Shown here one piece after another: positions 1 to 5,351 of a DNA stretch of 5,351 nt. Position 1 is the first letter of the stretch. Each line of letters starts with the position of its first letter. The stretch covers positions 1 to 5,351 of the forward strand of contig CATLZI010000158.1 in NCBI GenBank assembly GCA_950063125.1. The letters are read 5' to 3'. Position numbers and translations under genes: made by a program. The notes beneath the pieces are model-generated. The model did no database searches. It had not been told where the DNA came from and worked only from the letters and a program-made list of their open reading frames with translations. Source of the stretch: an uncultured Porticoccus sp. GTDB taxonomy: Bacteria > Pseudomonadota > Gammaproteobacteria > Pseudomonadales > Porticoccaceae.

Positions 1-359
1 GTATCCACGATAGTGCAGTAATCCATCACCTTGCCAAAGCCGTCCAGCTTTCTGAACTCATGGTCAATGAATCCCACATCAAAGGGGGCGTTGTGAATAA
101 CCAGCTCAGCACCTTCAATAAAAGCCAGGAATCGCTCGGCAACGTCGGCAAATAATGGTTTGTCGGCAAGAAACTCATTACTGATCCCGTGCACCTCCAT
201 TGCACCATCGTCCACTTCTCGCAGGGGGTTGATGTATTGGTGATAATGTCGACCGGTGAGACGGCGATTAACCAGCTCAACACAACCGATTTCTATAATC
301 CGGTGATCCTGGCTGGTTTCCAGCCCCGTGGTTTCTGTATCGAGGACGATCTGTCGCAT
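1..359 (-). CDS. dnaQ: DNA polymerase III epsilon subunit (3'-5' proofreading exonuclease), N-terminal part, cut by left edge
   Basis: DnaQ is the proofreading 3'-5' exonuclease of the replicative polymerase core, where it partners the alpha subunit. The visible 119 codons begin MRQIVLDTETTG, giving the Exo I motif with D7 and E9 of the DEDDh family. HNAPFD at 89–94 is the Exo II motif, with D94 as the third acidic ligand. The VHGIS segment near 56–60 is also typical. The Exo III histidine and aspartate and the C-terminal alpha-binding tail lie beyond position 1, so catalytic completeness cannot be judged. The ATG at 359–357 is preceded by AAGG at 370–367 with a 7-base spacer. The gene starts 26 bases after the rnhA stop on the same strand, so it is probably the third gene of an operon. 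In Escherichia coli the two genes are divergent; co-direction as here is known in pseudomonads. Not intact in the window; no frameshift seen. Confidence 0.95.
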   Translation of the reverse strand, partial: MRQIVLDTETTGLETSQDHRIIEIGCVELVNRRLTGRHYHQYINPLREVDDGAMEVHGISNEFLADKPLFADVAERFLAFIEGAELVIHNAPFDVGFIDHEFRKLDGFGKVMDYCTIVD

Positions 360-385
360 GGTAATACCTTGTTATGCTGTGTTAC

Positions 386-835
386 TTATTGTCCATGGTT
401 TGATAAAAGCTCATCGATACCAAGATTTGCCAATTGATCGGCAATCTCGTTTTCACGGTGACCGCTGTGGCCCTTTACCCAGTGCCATTGAACCTCATGT
501 CTGGCCACCTGCTGATCCAGCTGCTGCCAGAGATCAATATTTTTCACAGGTTTTTTTGCCGAAGTCTTCCAGCCTTTCTGTTTCCAGTTGGACAACCAGG
601 TGGTAATCCCCTGCCGCACATATTCGGAGTCAGTGGTCAAAACGACTCGACAGGGTTTCTTTAATGCAGAGAGCGCTTCAATGGCAGCCATCAGTTCCAT
701 ACGGTTATTGGTTGTATCCAAAGTACCACCGTAAAGTGTTTTCTCAAGATCCCCATATCGCAGCAGTGCGCCCCAGCCACCGGGGCCGGGATTTCCCCGG
801 CAGGCACCATCGGTAAAAATTTCTACATCCTTCAA
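386..835 (-). CDS. rnhA: Ribonuclease HI
   Basis: RNase HI cleaves the RNA strand of RNA:DNA hybrids with two metal ions, removing R-loops and primer RNA in the cytoplasm. The 149-residue product has the usual length of the bacterial type 1 enzyme. All catalytic residues are visible: D9 in [16 protein letters not shown]47 in NNRMEL, D69 in TTDSEYV, and D133 in NEIADQLA. The flexible-loop histidine H123 is in VKGHSGH. The basic, tryptophan-rich stretch around 80–98 matches the handle region that binds substrate. The start is TTG at 835–833. No ATG or GTG lies in frame before the FTDG motif, and the codon just upstream is the TAA stop of the methyltransferase. A GGAG sits 8 bases upstream. The gene abuts the methyltransferase gene in the same frame and precedes dnaQ by 26 bases, which suggests co-transcription and translational coupling. 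Function is very secure; the start codon is well supported but unusual. Confidence 0.97.
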   Translation of the reverse strand: MKDVEIFTDGACRGNPGPGGWGALLRYGDLEKTLYGGTLDTTNNRMELMAAIEALSALKKPCRVVLTTDSEYVRQGITTWLSNWKQKGWKTSAKKPVKNIDLWQQLDQQVARHEVQWHWVKGHSGHRENEIADQLANLGIDELLSNHGQ

Positions 836-1660
836 TTACTGATCTCCATCGAATGGTTTTTTCACAGCACCATTTTTCTTTGTGACCGGCAAAACCGGAA
901 TGCTGATTGAACGCCACAATCCGGGTTTAACCGGGGTTAGACGGGCGGTGTACTTTCTGGCCACCACAATATAAAAGGTGCCCCAAGGCAACTTGCTCTT
1001 TTGGCCGATAGTTTCCAGCAAGCTTCTTCGATCTAACGTAGCCGGGTTTTGCAATGGCCAGCCAAAGCAACCCGAAACAGCCTGAATGGGTTGCAGGTTG
1101 AGCAACCGCAACCAATCGAGCAGACGGCTGTATCGGAGGCTATGGTAAGACCATATCGCACGGGACGAGAAATATCGTGCGACCCATTTACTTAAACCGA
1201 ACAGACTGAGTGGATTCATCACGACGATCGCCACATGACCACAGGGAGTCAAAACCCTTGCCACTTCATTCAGCACTTCGTGGGGATAAGCAGAAAATTC
1301 CAGTGCATGGTGCAACAACACGGTATCAATGGTTTCCGATGGCAAGGGCAGGGCGTCGAAATCCGCGATTGCCGACGCGCTTCCTGGCAACGCCGCAGTA
1401 GCACCAATAGAAAAACTTTGCAAATGATTAAAATCATCAACCAACAAACGGTTTGAACTGGCCCCCAAATACATGAGACGGTGGGCACCCGATCCAGGCA
1501 TCATATGCTCAAGCATAGACCTTTCGCGATGCAACAACACTTGGCCGTAGCGGGACTGAAACCAGCTGTCCAGTGAACCCTGCGAGTCGGCCAGAGGACA
1601 GACAACCTGCCGTTGCTCGAGAAACTCCCTTGCTGCTAGCAACCAGTTATGCCGTTTCAT
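836..1660 (-). CDS. YafS-like class I SAM-dependent methyltransferase family protein
   Basis: A 274-residue cytoplasmic protein with the fold signature of Methyltransf_11-type proteins. IADFDALPLPS (98–108) matches the segment after the second acidic motif, IDTVLLHHALEF (111–122) the motif II strand, and EVARVLTPCGHVAIVVMNP (132–150) the motif III region. The C-terminal half carries NPLSLFGLSKWV, LDWLRLLNL and a late IVVARK strand. These resemble, from memory, E. coli YafS, which lies in the same place between gloB and rnhA. Motif I is degenerate: MYLGASSN (63–70) replaces the usual glycine-rich LDxGxGxG loop, so SAM binding or activity is uncertain. The last residues are basic and polar. The ATG at 1660–1658 follows a weak GGAAA about 5 bases upstream. 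The stop TAA directly abuts the rnhA start in the same frame. The substrate is unknown; by context it is the first gene of the rnhA–dnaQ unit. Confidence 0.85.
   Translation of the reverse strand: MKRHNWLLAAREFLEQRQVVCPLADSQGSLDSWFQSRYGQVLLHRERSMLEHMMPGSGAHRLMYLGASSNRLLVDDFNHLQSFSIGATAALPGSASAIADFDALPLPSETIDTVLLHHALEFSAYPHEVLNEVARVLTPCGHVAIVVMNPLSLFGLSKWVARYFSSRAIWSYHSLRYSRLLDWLRLLNLQPIQAVSGCFGWPLQNPATLDRRSLLETIGQKSKLPWGTFYIVVARKYTARLTPVKPGLWRSISIPVLPVTKKNGAVKKPFDGDQ
844..847 (-). promoter_or_regulatory. Ribosome binding site for the rnhA TTG start
   Basis: On the minus strand GGAG occupies 847–844, followed by an 8-base spacer and TTG at 835. The spacer contains the TAA stop of the upstream methyltransferase gene. 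This Shine-Dalgarno match is inside the last codons of that gene. It supports initiation at TTG, and it means ribosomes finishing the methyltransferase arrive exactly at the rnhA start. Confidence 0.6.
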
Positions 1661-1674
1661 TCTGATTTCCGGTT

Positions 1675-1703
1675 TTCACCCACAAGACGAAGTTCGTTAT
1701 TAT
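1675..1703 (+). promoter_or_regulatory. Candidate sigma-70 promoter for gloB in the divergent spacer
   Basis: TTCACC (1675–1680, four of six bases of TTGACA) is followed after 17 bases by TATTAT (1698–1703, five of six bases of TATAAT). Transcription would begin near 1710, giving a leader of about 30 bases before the gloB ATG. On the other strand CATAAT (1704–1699) overlaps this -10 box and could serve the methyltransferase operon, but its -35 region is poor. The 79-base spacer therefore may hold overlapping divergent promoters. This is a match by eye only. Confidence 0.4.
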
Positions 1704-1739
1704 GGGAAAGATCACTTTATAAAACCACTGGAACCTATC

Positions 1740-2507
1740 ATGTCTCTTATCGTGCACAGATTGCCTGCATTTTCAGACAACTATCTTTGGCTATTTCACC
1801 AACCCGGCAGTCGGCTGGCCTTTGTCGTCGATCCGGGAACCGCGGAACCAGTACTGCGGGCACTGACAAGCCTTGACCTGGATCTCTCGGGTATTCTGAT
1901 AACGCACCATCATCCCGATCACGTGGGTGGGGTCGACTCACTGCTTCACCATACGGCAGTTCCGGTCTATGGGCCACCGGACATACACCAGACAACCCAC
2001 AGCCTGGTCGATGGCGACCAACTGACTCTCGACGGCACCCACTTTAAGGTGCTTGGCGTACCGGGCCACACCCTGGATCACATTGCTTTTTTTGAGGCAG
2101 AAACCCCATTGGTGTTTTGTGGGGATACCCTCTTTGCAGGGGGCTGCGGTCGGCTATTTGAAGGCTCACCCGAACAAATGTGGCGATCACTTTCACGGCT
2201 TGCTGCTTTACCGCCGGAAACGAAAATCTATTGCGCCCATGAATACACCAAGGCCAACCTCTTGTTTGCCCAAGCTGTGGAGCCGGAAAATCGTGCAGTG
2301 CAGGAACGCTTAAAACAGGTCATTCAACTGCGCAATCGGGCACAGGCCACAGTCCCTTCAAGTTTGGCAGAGGAGCTGGCAACCAACCCCTTCCTGCGAG
2401 TAACCCAGGATTCCGTGAGGCAGGCGGCCAGCTCCAGGGGGCTTCCTTCCGGGGGAACCGCTGAAGATGTATTCGCCATTATTCGCCGCTGGAAGGATCA
2501 GTTTTAG
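1740..2507 (+). CDS. gloB: Hydroxyacylglutathione hydrolase (glyoxalase II)
   Basis: GloB hydrolyses S-D-lactoylglutathione to D-lactate and glutathione, the second step of methylglyoxal detoxification in the cytoplasm. The 255-residue product has normal bacterial length. The metallo-beta-lactamase core gives all metal ligands of the binuclear site: H56, H58, D60 and H61 in THHHPDHVGG, H110 in VPGHTLDH, bridging D129 in FCGDTLFAGGCGR, and H167 in CAHEYT. The N-terminal LPAFSDNYLWLF and the C-terminal helical domain, with NPFLR near 216–220, are typical of true glyoxalase II rather than other hydrolases of the fold. The ATG at 1740 follows TGGAA (1729–1733) with a 6-base spacer. It is divergent from the methyltransferase gene, and mltD follows 164 bases downstream on the same strand with its own promoter candidate. 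No anomaly is seen. Confidence 0.97.
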   Translation: MSLIVHRLPAFSDNYLWLFHQPGSRLAFVVDPGTAEPVLRALTSLDLDLSGILITHHHPDHVGGVDSLLHHTAVPVYGPPDIHQTTHSLVDGDQLTLDGTHFKVLGVPGHTLDHIAFFEAETPLVFCGDTLFAGGCGRLFEGSPEQMWRSLSRLAALPPETKIYCAHEYTKANLLFAQAVEPENRAVQERLKQVIQLRNRAQATVPSSLAEELATNPFLRVTQDSVRQAASSRGLPSGGTAEDVFAIIRRWKDQF

Positions 2508-2524
2508 TGCGGTTCCTCGCCACA

Positions 2525-2556
2525 GCTTGGCTCAATATCCGATGAATAGGCCAAGC
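2525..2556. repeat. Small inverted repeat in the gloB–mltD spacer
   Basis: GCTTGGC (2525–2531) and GCCAAGC (2550–2556) are perfect 7-base inverted arms around an 18-base loop, starting 17 bases after the gloB stop. No T-run follows the right arm, so it is not a standard intrinsic terminator. It may be a weak mRNA-end hairpin or chance. The rest of the 164-base spacer, apart from the promoter candidate near 2608–2636, shows nothing recognisable. Confidence 0.3.
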
Positions 2557-2607
2557 ATTCCAAACTGGGCGTTTGCTCACAACTCACCCCGAAGTATCAG
2601 AGATAAA

Positions 2608-2636
2608 TTGATCTTGATGGCGCAGGTAGTTAGAAT
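2608..2636 (+). promoter_or_regulatory. Candidate sigma-70 promoter for mltD
   Basis: TTGATC (2608–2613, four of six consensus bases including the key TTGA) and TAGAAT (2631–2636, five of six) are separated by exactly 17 bases. Transcription would begin near 2643, giving a leader of about 29 bases before the mltD ATG at 2672. The location just ahead of mltD and downstream of gloB suggests mltD can be transcribed independently of gloB. Found by eye; no start site is known. Confidence 0.5.
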
Positions 2637-2671
2637 CCTTAAGCTGATGCTGGCAAAAAGAACATAATACC

Positions 2672-4234
2672 ATGCAGACTTTTTTTCGAACGTATCTTAT
2701 TGTTTTGATTGCCTTAATATCCGGTTGTGCGCAACAGTCAATCCATAATCACCCACACAGCGCAGCCACCCATCCCAACAAAGCGAAGAAGTCCAACACA
2801 CAGGTTTCCACTGTGCCTCGGGAAAAACGGTGGATCATCTTCTCCGGAAAAAATACTGACAAAACTGAGCCGGCAAACCTCATGTCCAGCTCTCCCGACG
2901 ACTTATGGCGGCGAGTGCGAGATGGCATGACTTTGCAAGGACACTACGATGATCCTCGCATTGCTAAACAGGTCGAGTGGTTCAGCAATAACCAGAGTTA
3001 TATCGACCGCGTCATGAGCCGCGGCGAGCTGTATCTCTACCATATTGTTGAGGAGCTGGAACACAACAATCTGCCTCTGGAGTTGACACTGCTGCCGATC
3101 GTTGAAAGCGCCTACGACCCTTTTGCTTACTCTGGCAGCCATGCATCAGGACTCTGGCAGTTCATCCCGATGACTGGAGATCGATTCGGTCTTAAACAGG
3201 ATTGGTGGTACGACGGCCGCCGTGATCCGCTGGCGGCAACCGAAGCGGCAATCAGTTACCTGACATACCTGAACAACTATTTTGAAGGCGACTGGCTGTT
3301 GGCTTTGGCGGCCTATAACAGTGGTGAAGGCACTGTCAGAAGAGCTATCGAGCGCAACAAGCGCGACGGCAAACCAACGGACTTCTGGTCATTGAAGTTG
3401 CCCCGCGAAACCAGGGCATATGTACCGCAATTGCTGGCGATATCCCGGGTAGTTGCAGACCCCGAATCCCACGGCATTGTGTTGCCTTCCATTCCGGACT
3501 CCCCCTACTTTGACGTCATAGATTTACCAGAACAACTCGATCTGGTTAAAGCTGCGGAAATGGCCAGCATTGACAGTAGCACAATGCATAAGCTCAATGC
3601 CGGCTACAGCCGCTGGGTCACGCATCCTGAAGGTCCCCACCGGATCCTCCTTCCGGTAGAGAACATCGAAGGATTCAAACTGGTACTAAACAATACACCA
3701 GTGGCTCAGTGGGCACCGATCAAGGAGTATCAGGTCAGGTCCGGAGACACCCTGTCAGGCATTGCGGCTAAACATAGAGTCAGTATTCGTCAGTTACGCG
3801 TTCAGAATGACCTGCAGGGAGATTTACTCAAAATCGGCCAGCGCCTGAAGATTCCTGGTACCGGCCTTGATAACCATCCGCAAACAGTATCTCTAGTCTC
3901 ATATCGGGTGGAAACCGGGGATACGCTTTGGCAGATTGCCAGGAAACATGAGGTCAGTATTCAGGATATCGCAACATGGAGTCAGCTGGATATCAATGCA
4001 CCATTAAGGCCCGGACAACTACTTAATGTGAAAGCAGGTTCAGGCTCGGCAACGGCGACAACAAAAGAGAAAAAGGTCAATTATCAGGTTCGCCGGGGCG
4101 ACTCGCTATACCGCATCGCCAGCAAGTTTGACCTGAAAATTGACGATATTCTGAGCTGGAATAAGCTGAATCCTGAGAATTATCTCAAACCGGGGCAACA
4201 GCTGACTTTATTTATTAATCCCTTGCGTATTTGA
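2672..4234 (+). CDS. mltD: Membrane-bound lytic murein transglycosylase D (lipoprotein, three LysM repeats)
   Basis: MltD cleaves the glycan strands of peptidoglycan with formation of 1,6-anhydromuramic ends, acting from the inner face of the outer membrane. The 520-residue product starts with a short hydrophobic signal and a lipobox ending LISGC, so C19 is the predicted lipidated residue. Alanine at +2 fits outer-membrane sorting. After a polar linker comes a helical region and the SLT lysozyme-like domain. Its catalytic glutamate is E145 in PIVESAYDP, with GLWQF at 160–164 and AYNSGEG at 214–220. The C-terminus has three LysM peptidoglycan-binding repeats at about 353–395, 411–453 and 471–514, each opening with Y-x-V-x-x-G-D-(T/S)-L. 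E. coli MltD is shorter, with two LysM repeats. The ATG is chosen because the lipobox directly follows; only a weak purine stretch (AAAAAGAA, 2655–2662) precedes it. Its stop is 32 bases from the convergent nqrM stop. Confidence 0.96.
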   Translation: MQTFFRTYLIVLIALISGCAQQSIHNHPHSAATHPNKAKKSNTQVSTVPREKRWIIFSGKNTDKTEPANLMSSSPDDLWRRVRDGMTLQGHYDDPRIAKQVEWFSNNQSYIDRVMSRGELYLYHIVEELEHNNLPLELTLLPIVESAYDPFAYSGSHASGLWQFIPMTGDRFGLKQDWWYDGRRDPLAATEAAISYLTYLNNYFEGDWLLALAAYNSGEGTVRRAIERNKRDGKPTDFWSLKLPRETRAYVPQLLAISRVVADPESHGIVLPSIPDSPYFDVIDLPEQLDLVKAAEMASIDSSTMHKLNAGYSRWVTHPEGPHRILLPVENIEGFKLVLNNTPVAQWAPIKEYQVRSGDTLSGIAAKHRVSIRQLRVQNDLQGDLLKIGQRLKIPGTGLDNHPQTVSLVSYRVETGDTLWQIARKHEVSIQDIATWSQLDINAPLRPGQLLNVKAGSGSATATTKEKKVNYQVRRGDSLYRIASKFDLKIDDILSWNKLNPENYLKPGQQLTLFINPLRI

Positions 4235-4266
4235 CCCTCTACCGCAAACGCTAATAAAAAATGTTC

Positions 4267-4515
4267 TTATCGGCTGGTGGCGTCGTAGGCCAAATCGCTG
4301 CGCGGACCTTCACCACCCGAATCGGCCTGGCTTATCTCATCGCATTTATTGGGATCATCACCACAGATGTCACAGTTGTAGTTTTTTTCACCCAACGCAG
4401 CACCAACACCGCCACAGGATCCCTTTAATGGTTTTCTTCCCATCATCACGCCAACAGCCATGGCTGCAATGATCAGCATCAGCATCATAAATACCAGCAC
4501 GAACTCCAACATCAT
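4267..4515 (-). CDS. nqrM: Na+-NQR maturation protein NqrM (DUF539)
   Basis: NqrM is a small membrane protein required to assemble functional Na+-translocating NADH:quinone oxidoreductase, probably by supplying iron for the metal centre held by NqrD and NqrE. The 82-residue product has one hydrophobic segment (about 4–25, ending AMAVGVMMGRKP) followed by KGSCGGVGA. The four family cysteines are C34, C48, C51 and C58, in the layout C-x13-C-x2-C-x6-C. A polar tail of about 20 residues after C58 shows no motif and appears somewhat longer than in members I remember. The gene starts ATGATG directly after the apbE TAG stop and in the same frame. AGGAG lies 5 bases before the first ATG and 8 before the second, so the second (an 81-residue product) may be the true start. 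Downstream of apbE is the usual place for nqrM. Assignment rests on the cysteine pattern and context. Confidence 0.93.
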   Translation of the reverse strand: MMLEFVLVFMMLMLIIAAMAVGVMMGRKPLKGSCGGVGAALGEKNYNCDICGDDPNKCDEISQADSGGEGPRSDLAYDATSR

Positions 4516-5351
4516 CTAGTCTCCTGAAAGATAAGGGGCAAAGGCAGATGAATAATAGCCTTTAAAGGCATCTCCCTCTTTGACCAGCAAATAAACCGCC
4601 AGTTTATTTTTTTCAGCCACTTTAAGACTGGCATCAGCACCCAGCACCATAAATCCGGTGGCCAATGCATCCGCAAACACTGCCGTTTCAGCAATAATCG
4701 TAACAGAAGCCAGTTGATGATCGAGTGGATAACCAGTGCGCGGGTCTATGGTATGCGAATAACGTTTGCCGTCTTTTTCGAAATAATTGCGATAATCTCC
4801 AGAGGTTGCCACTGCGACGTCCCCGGGAATCAGTACTTTTTGAACCAGCCCCCTTTCAAGAGAAGGCGCTTCAATGGCAATACGCCAGGGATCCTTGTTC
4901 GCTTTTAAACCTTTCAAGCGAAGTTCACCACCCACCTCGACCAGATAATGGTTGAACCCCTCCTGTTCCAGTAATTCTGCAACAGCATCAACTGCGTAGC
5001 CCTTGGCAACCGCAGACATGTCCAGCGCAATATCGCTGGATCTGATAATGTTGGCACCATCCGGGGTGATCTGCAGTTTGTTGAAACCCACCAATGCCAG
5101 TTCAGCGGCTATATCTGTCTCCGAAGGAACTCGGTCGCCTGTGTTTTCCGGACCAAACCCCCATAGATTGACCAGTGCGCCCACGGTGGGATCAAATGCC
5201 CCGGACGTCAATTGGTGTACTTCCTTGGCAGTTTTCAACACCTGTAACATATCTGACGAAACCGCATAAACCTGACCGACAGGAGAACGGTTTAGCAACA
5301 TCAATTCTGAATTCTGCTGGTAGGTGGTGAAGGTCTGGTTCAGACTGTCCA
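4516..5351 (-). CDS. apbE: FAD:protein FMN transferase ApbE, C-terminal part, cut by right edge
   Basis: ApbE transfers FMN from FAD to threonine side chains of target proteins. In an nqr context the targets are the NqrB and NqrC subunits, and the enzyme acts on the periplasmic side. The frame is open through the right edge, giving 277 visible residues; family members are usually about 340–350, so the N-terminus with its signal peptide is missing. Numbering from the first visible full codon, motifs in order are LNQTFTTY (3–10), SGAFDPTVG (49–57), DMSAVAKGYAVD (110–121), GGELR (140–144), HTIDPRTGYP (199–208) and ADALATG (226–232). In the last motif D227 and T231 correspond to the metal-binding pair. 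TTG (5304) and ATG (5301) codons fall within the conserved region and are internal, not starts. The TAG stop abuts nqrM. The pair predicts nqrF and the other nqr genes upstream, beyond position 5351. Confidence 0.95.
   Translation of the reverse strand, partial: DSLNQTFTTYQQNSELMLLNRSPVGQVYAVSSDMLQVLKTAKEVHQLTSGAFDPTVGALVNLWGFGPENTGDRVPSETDIAAELALVGFNKLQITPDGANIIRSSDIALDMSAVAKGYAVDAVAELLEQEGFNHYLVEVGGELRLKGLKANKDPWRIAIEAPSLERGLVQKVLIPGDVAVATSGDYRNYFEKDGKRYSHTIDPRTGYPLDHQLASVTIIAETAVFADALATGFMVLGADASLKVAEKNKLAVYLLVKEGDAFKGYYSSAFAPYLSGD
4521..4525 (-). promoter_or_regulatory. Ribosome binding site for nqrM, inside the apbE end
   Basis: AGGAG (4525–4521, minus strand) lies in the last codons of apbE. 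It is spaced 5 bases from the first nqrM ATG (4515) and 8 bases from the second (4512). The longer spacing is closer to optimal, which makes the second ATG the likelier initiation codon and implies translational coupling with apbE. Confidence 0.6.

Noticed and set aside
189..664. Several plus-strand open frames of 76–92 residues opposite dnaQ and rnhA
   Set aside because: They lie antisense to well-identified genes, overlap one another, and encode no recognisable domain.
1716..1724. TATAAA-like -10 box close to gloB
   Set aside because: Transcription from it would start at about 1730, inside the Shine-Dalgarno sequence, and no suitable -35 is spaced upstream; the 1675–1703 candidate fits better.
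2467..2667. 66-residue plus-strand open frame filling most of the gloB–mltD spacer
   Set aside because: It overlaps the gloB end in another frame, has no evident ribosome binding site or family resemblance, and covers the likely mltD promoter.
4223..4251. TTGCG/CGCAA inverted repeat at the end of mltD as a terminator
   Set aside because: The stem is only five pairs around a 15-base loop, and it is followed by an A-rich rather than T-rich stretch on the plus strand.
4714..5269. Plus-strand open frames of 64–88 residues opposite apbE
   Set aside because: They are shadows of the conserved apbE frame and show no motif or initiation signal of note.
5299..5304. TTG/ATG at 5304–5299 as the true start of apbE
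   Set aside because: The open frame continues to the window edge with conserved ApbE residues (LNQTFTTY) upstream, so these codons are internal.
1..5351. Mobile element, CRISPR array, tRNA or a novel defence-type system
   Set aside because: Nearly the whole window is occupied by recognisable housekeeping genes in a conserved order; no direct repeats, integrase or transposase, or cloverleaf structure was seen.

Overview
The window looks like ordinary chromosomal DNA of a free-living, probably marine or halotolerant, gammaproteobacterium with mid-range base composition. The evidence is gene order and protein family. The block dnaQ / rnhA / YafS-like methyltransferase / gloB / mltD is conserved in many gammaproteobacteria. 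The apbE–nqrM pair marks the tail of a Na+-translocating NADH:quinone oxidoreductase (Na+-NQR) operon, an enzyme common in marine gammaproteobacteria. The genus cannot be settled from this sequence.

Layout. Positions 1–1660 hold a minus-strand run read right to left: a YafS-like methyltransferase (1660–836), rnhA for RNase HI (835–386), and the N-terminal part of dnaQ, the Pol III epsilon proofreading subunit (359, running off the left edge). A 79-base divergent spacer (1661–1739) separates this run from gloB (glyoxalase II, 1740–2507, plus strand). A 164-base spacer with a good sigma-70-type promoter candidate and a small inverted repeat leads to mltD (2672–4234, plus strand), a lipoprotein lytic transglycosylase with three LysM repeats. 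After only 32 bases comes a convergent minus-strand pair: nqrM (4515–4267) preceded by apbE (4516 to beyond the right edge).

How the genes work together. RNase HI and DnaQ act in replication and RNA-primer or R-loop maintenance and are probably co-transcribed with the methyltransferase. GloB finishes glutathione-dependent methylglyoxal detoxification, and MltD remodels peptidoglycan at the outer membrane. ApbE attaches FMN covalently to Na+-NQR subunits, and NqrM is needed to mature the enzyme's iron centre. The nqr structural genes are therefore predicted just beyond position 5351.

I found no mobile element, CRISPR array, RNA gene or clearly novel system. The most unusual visible detail is that two neighbouring gene pairs (methyltransferase/rnhA and apbE/nqrM) each lie in one reading frame, separated by a single stop codon that directly abuts the next start codon. 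One of those starts is a TTG.
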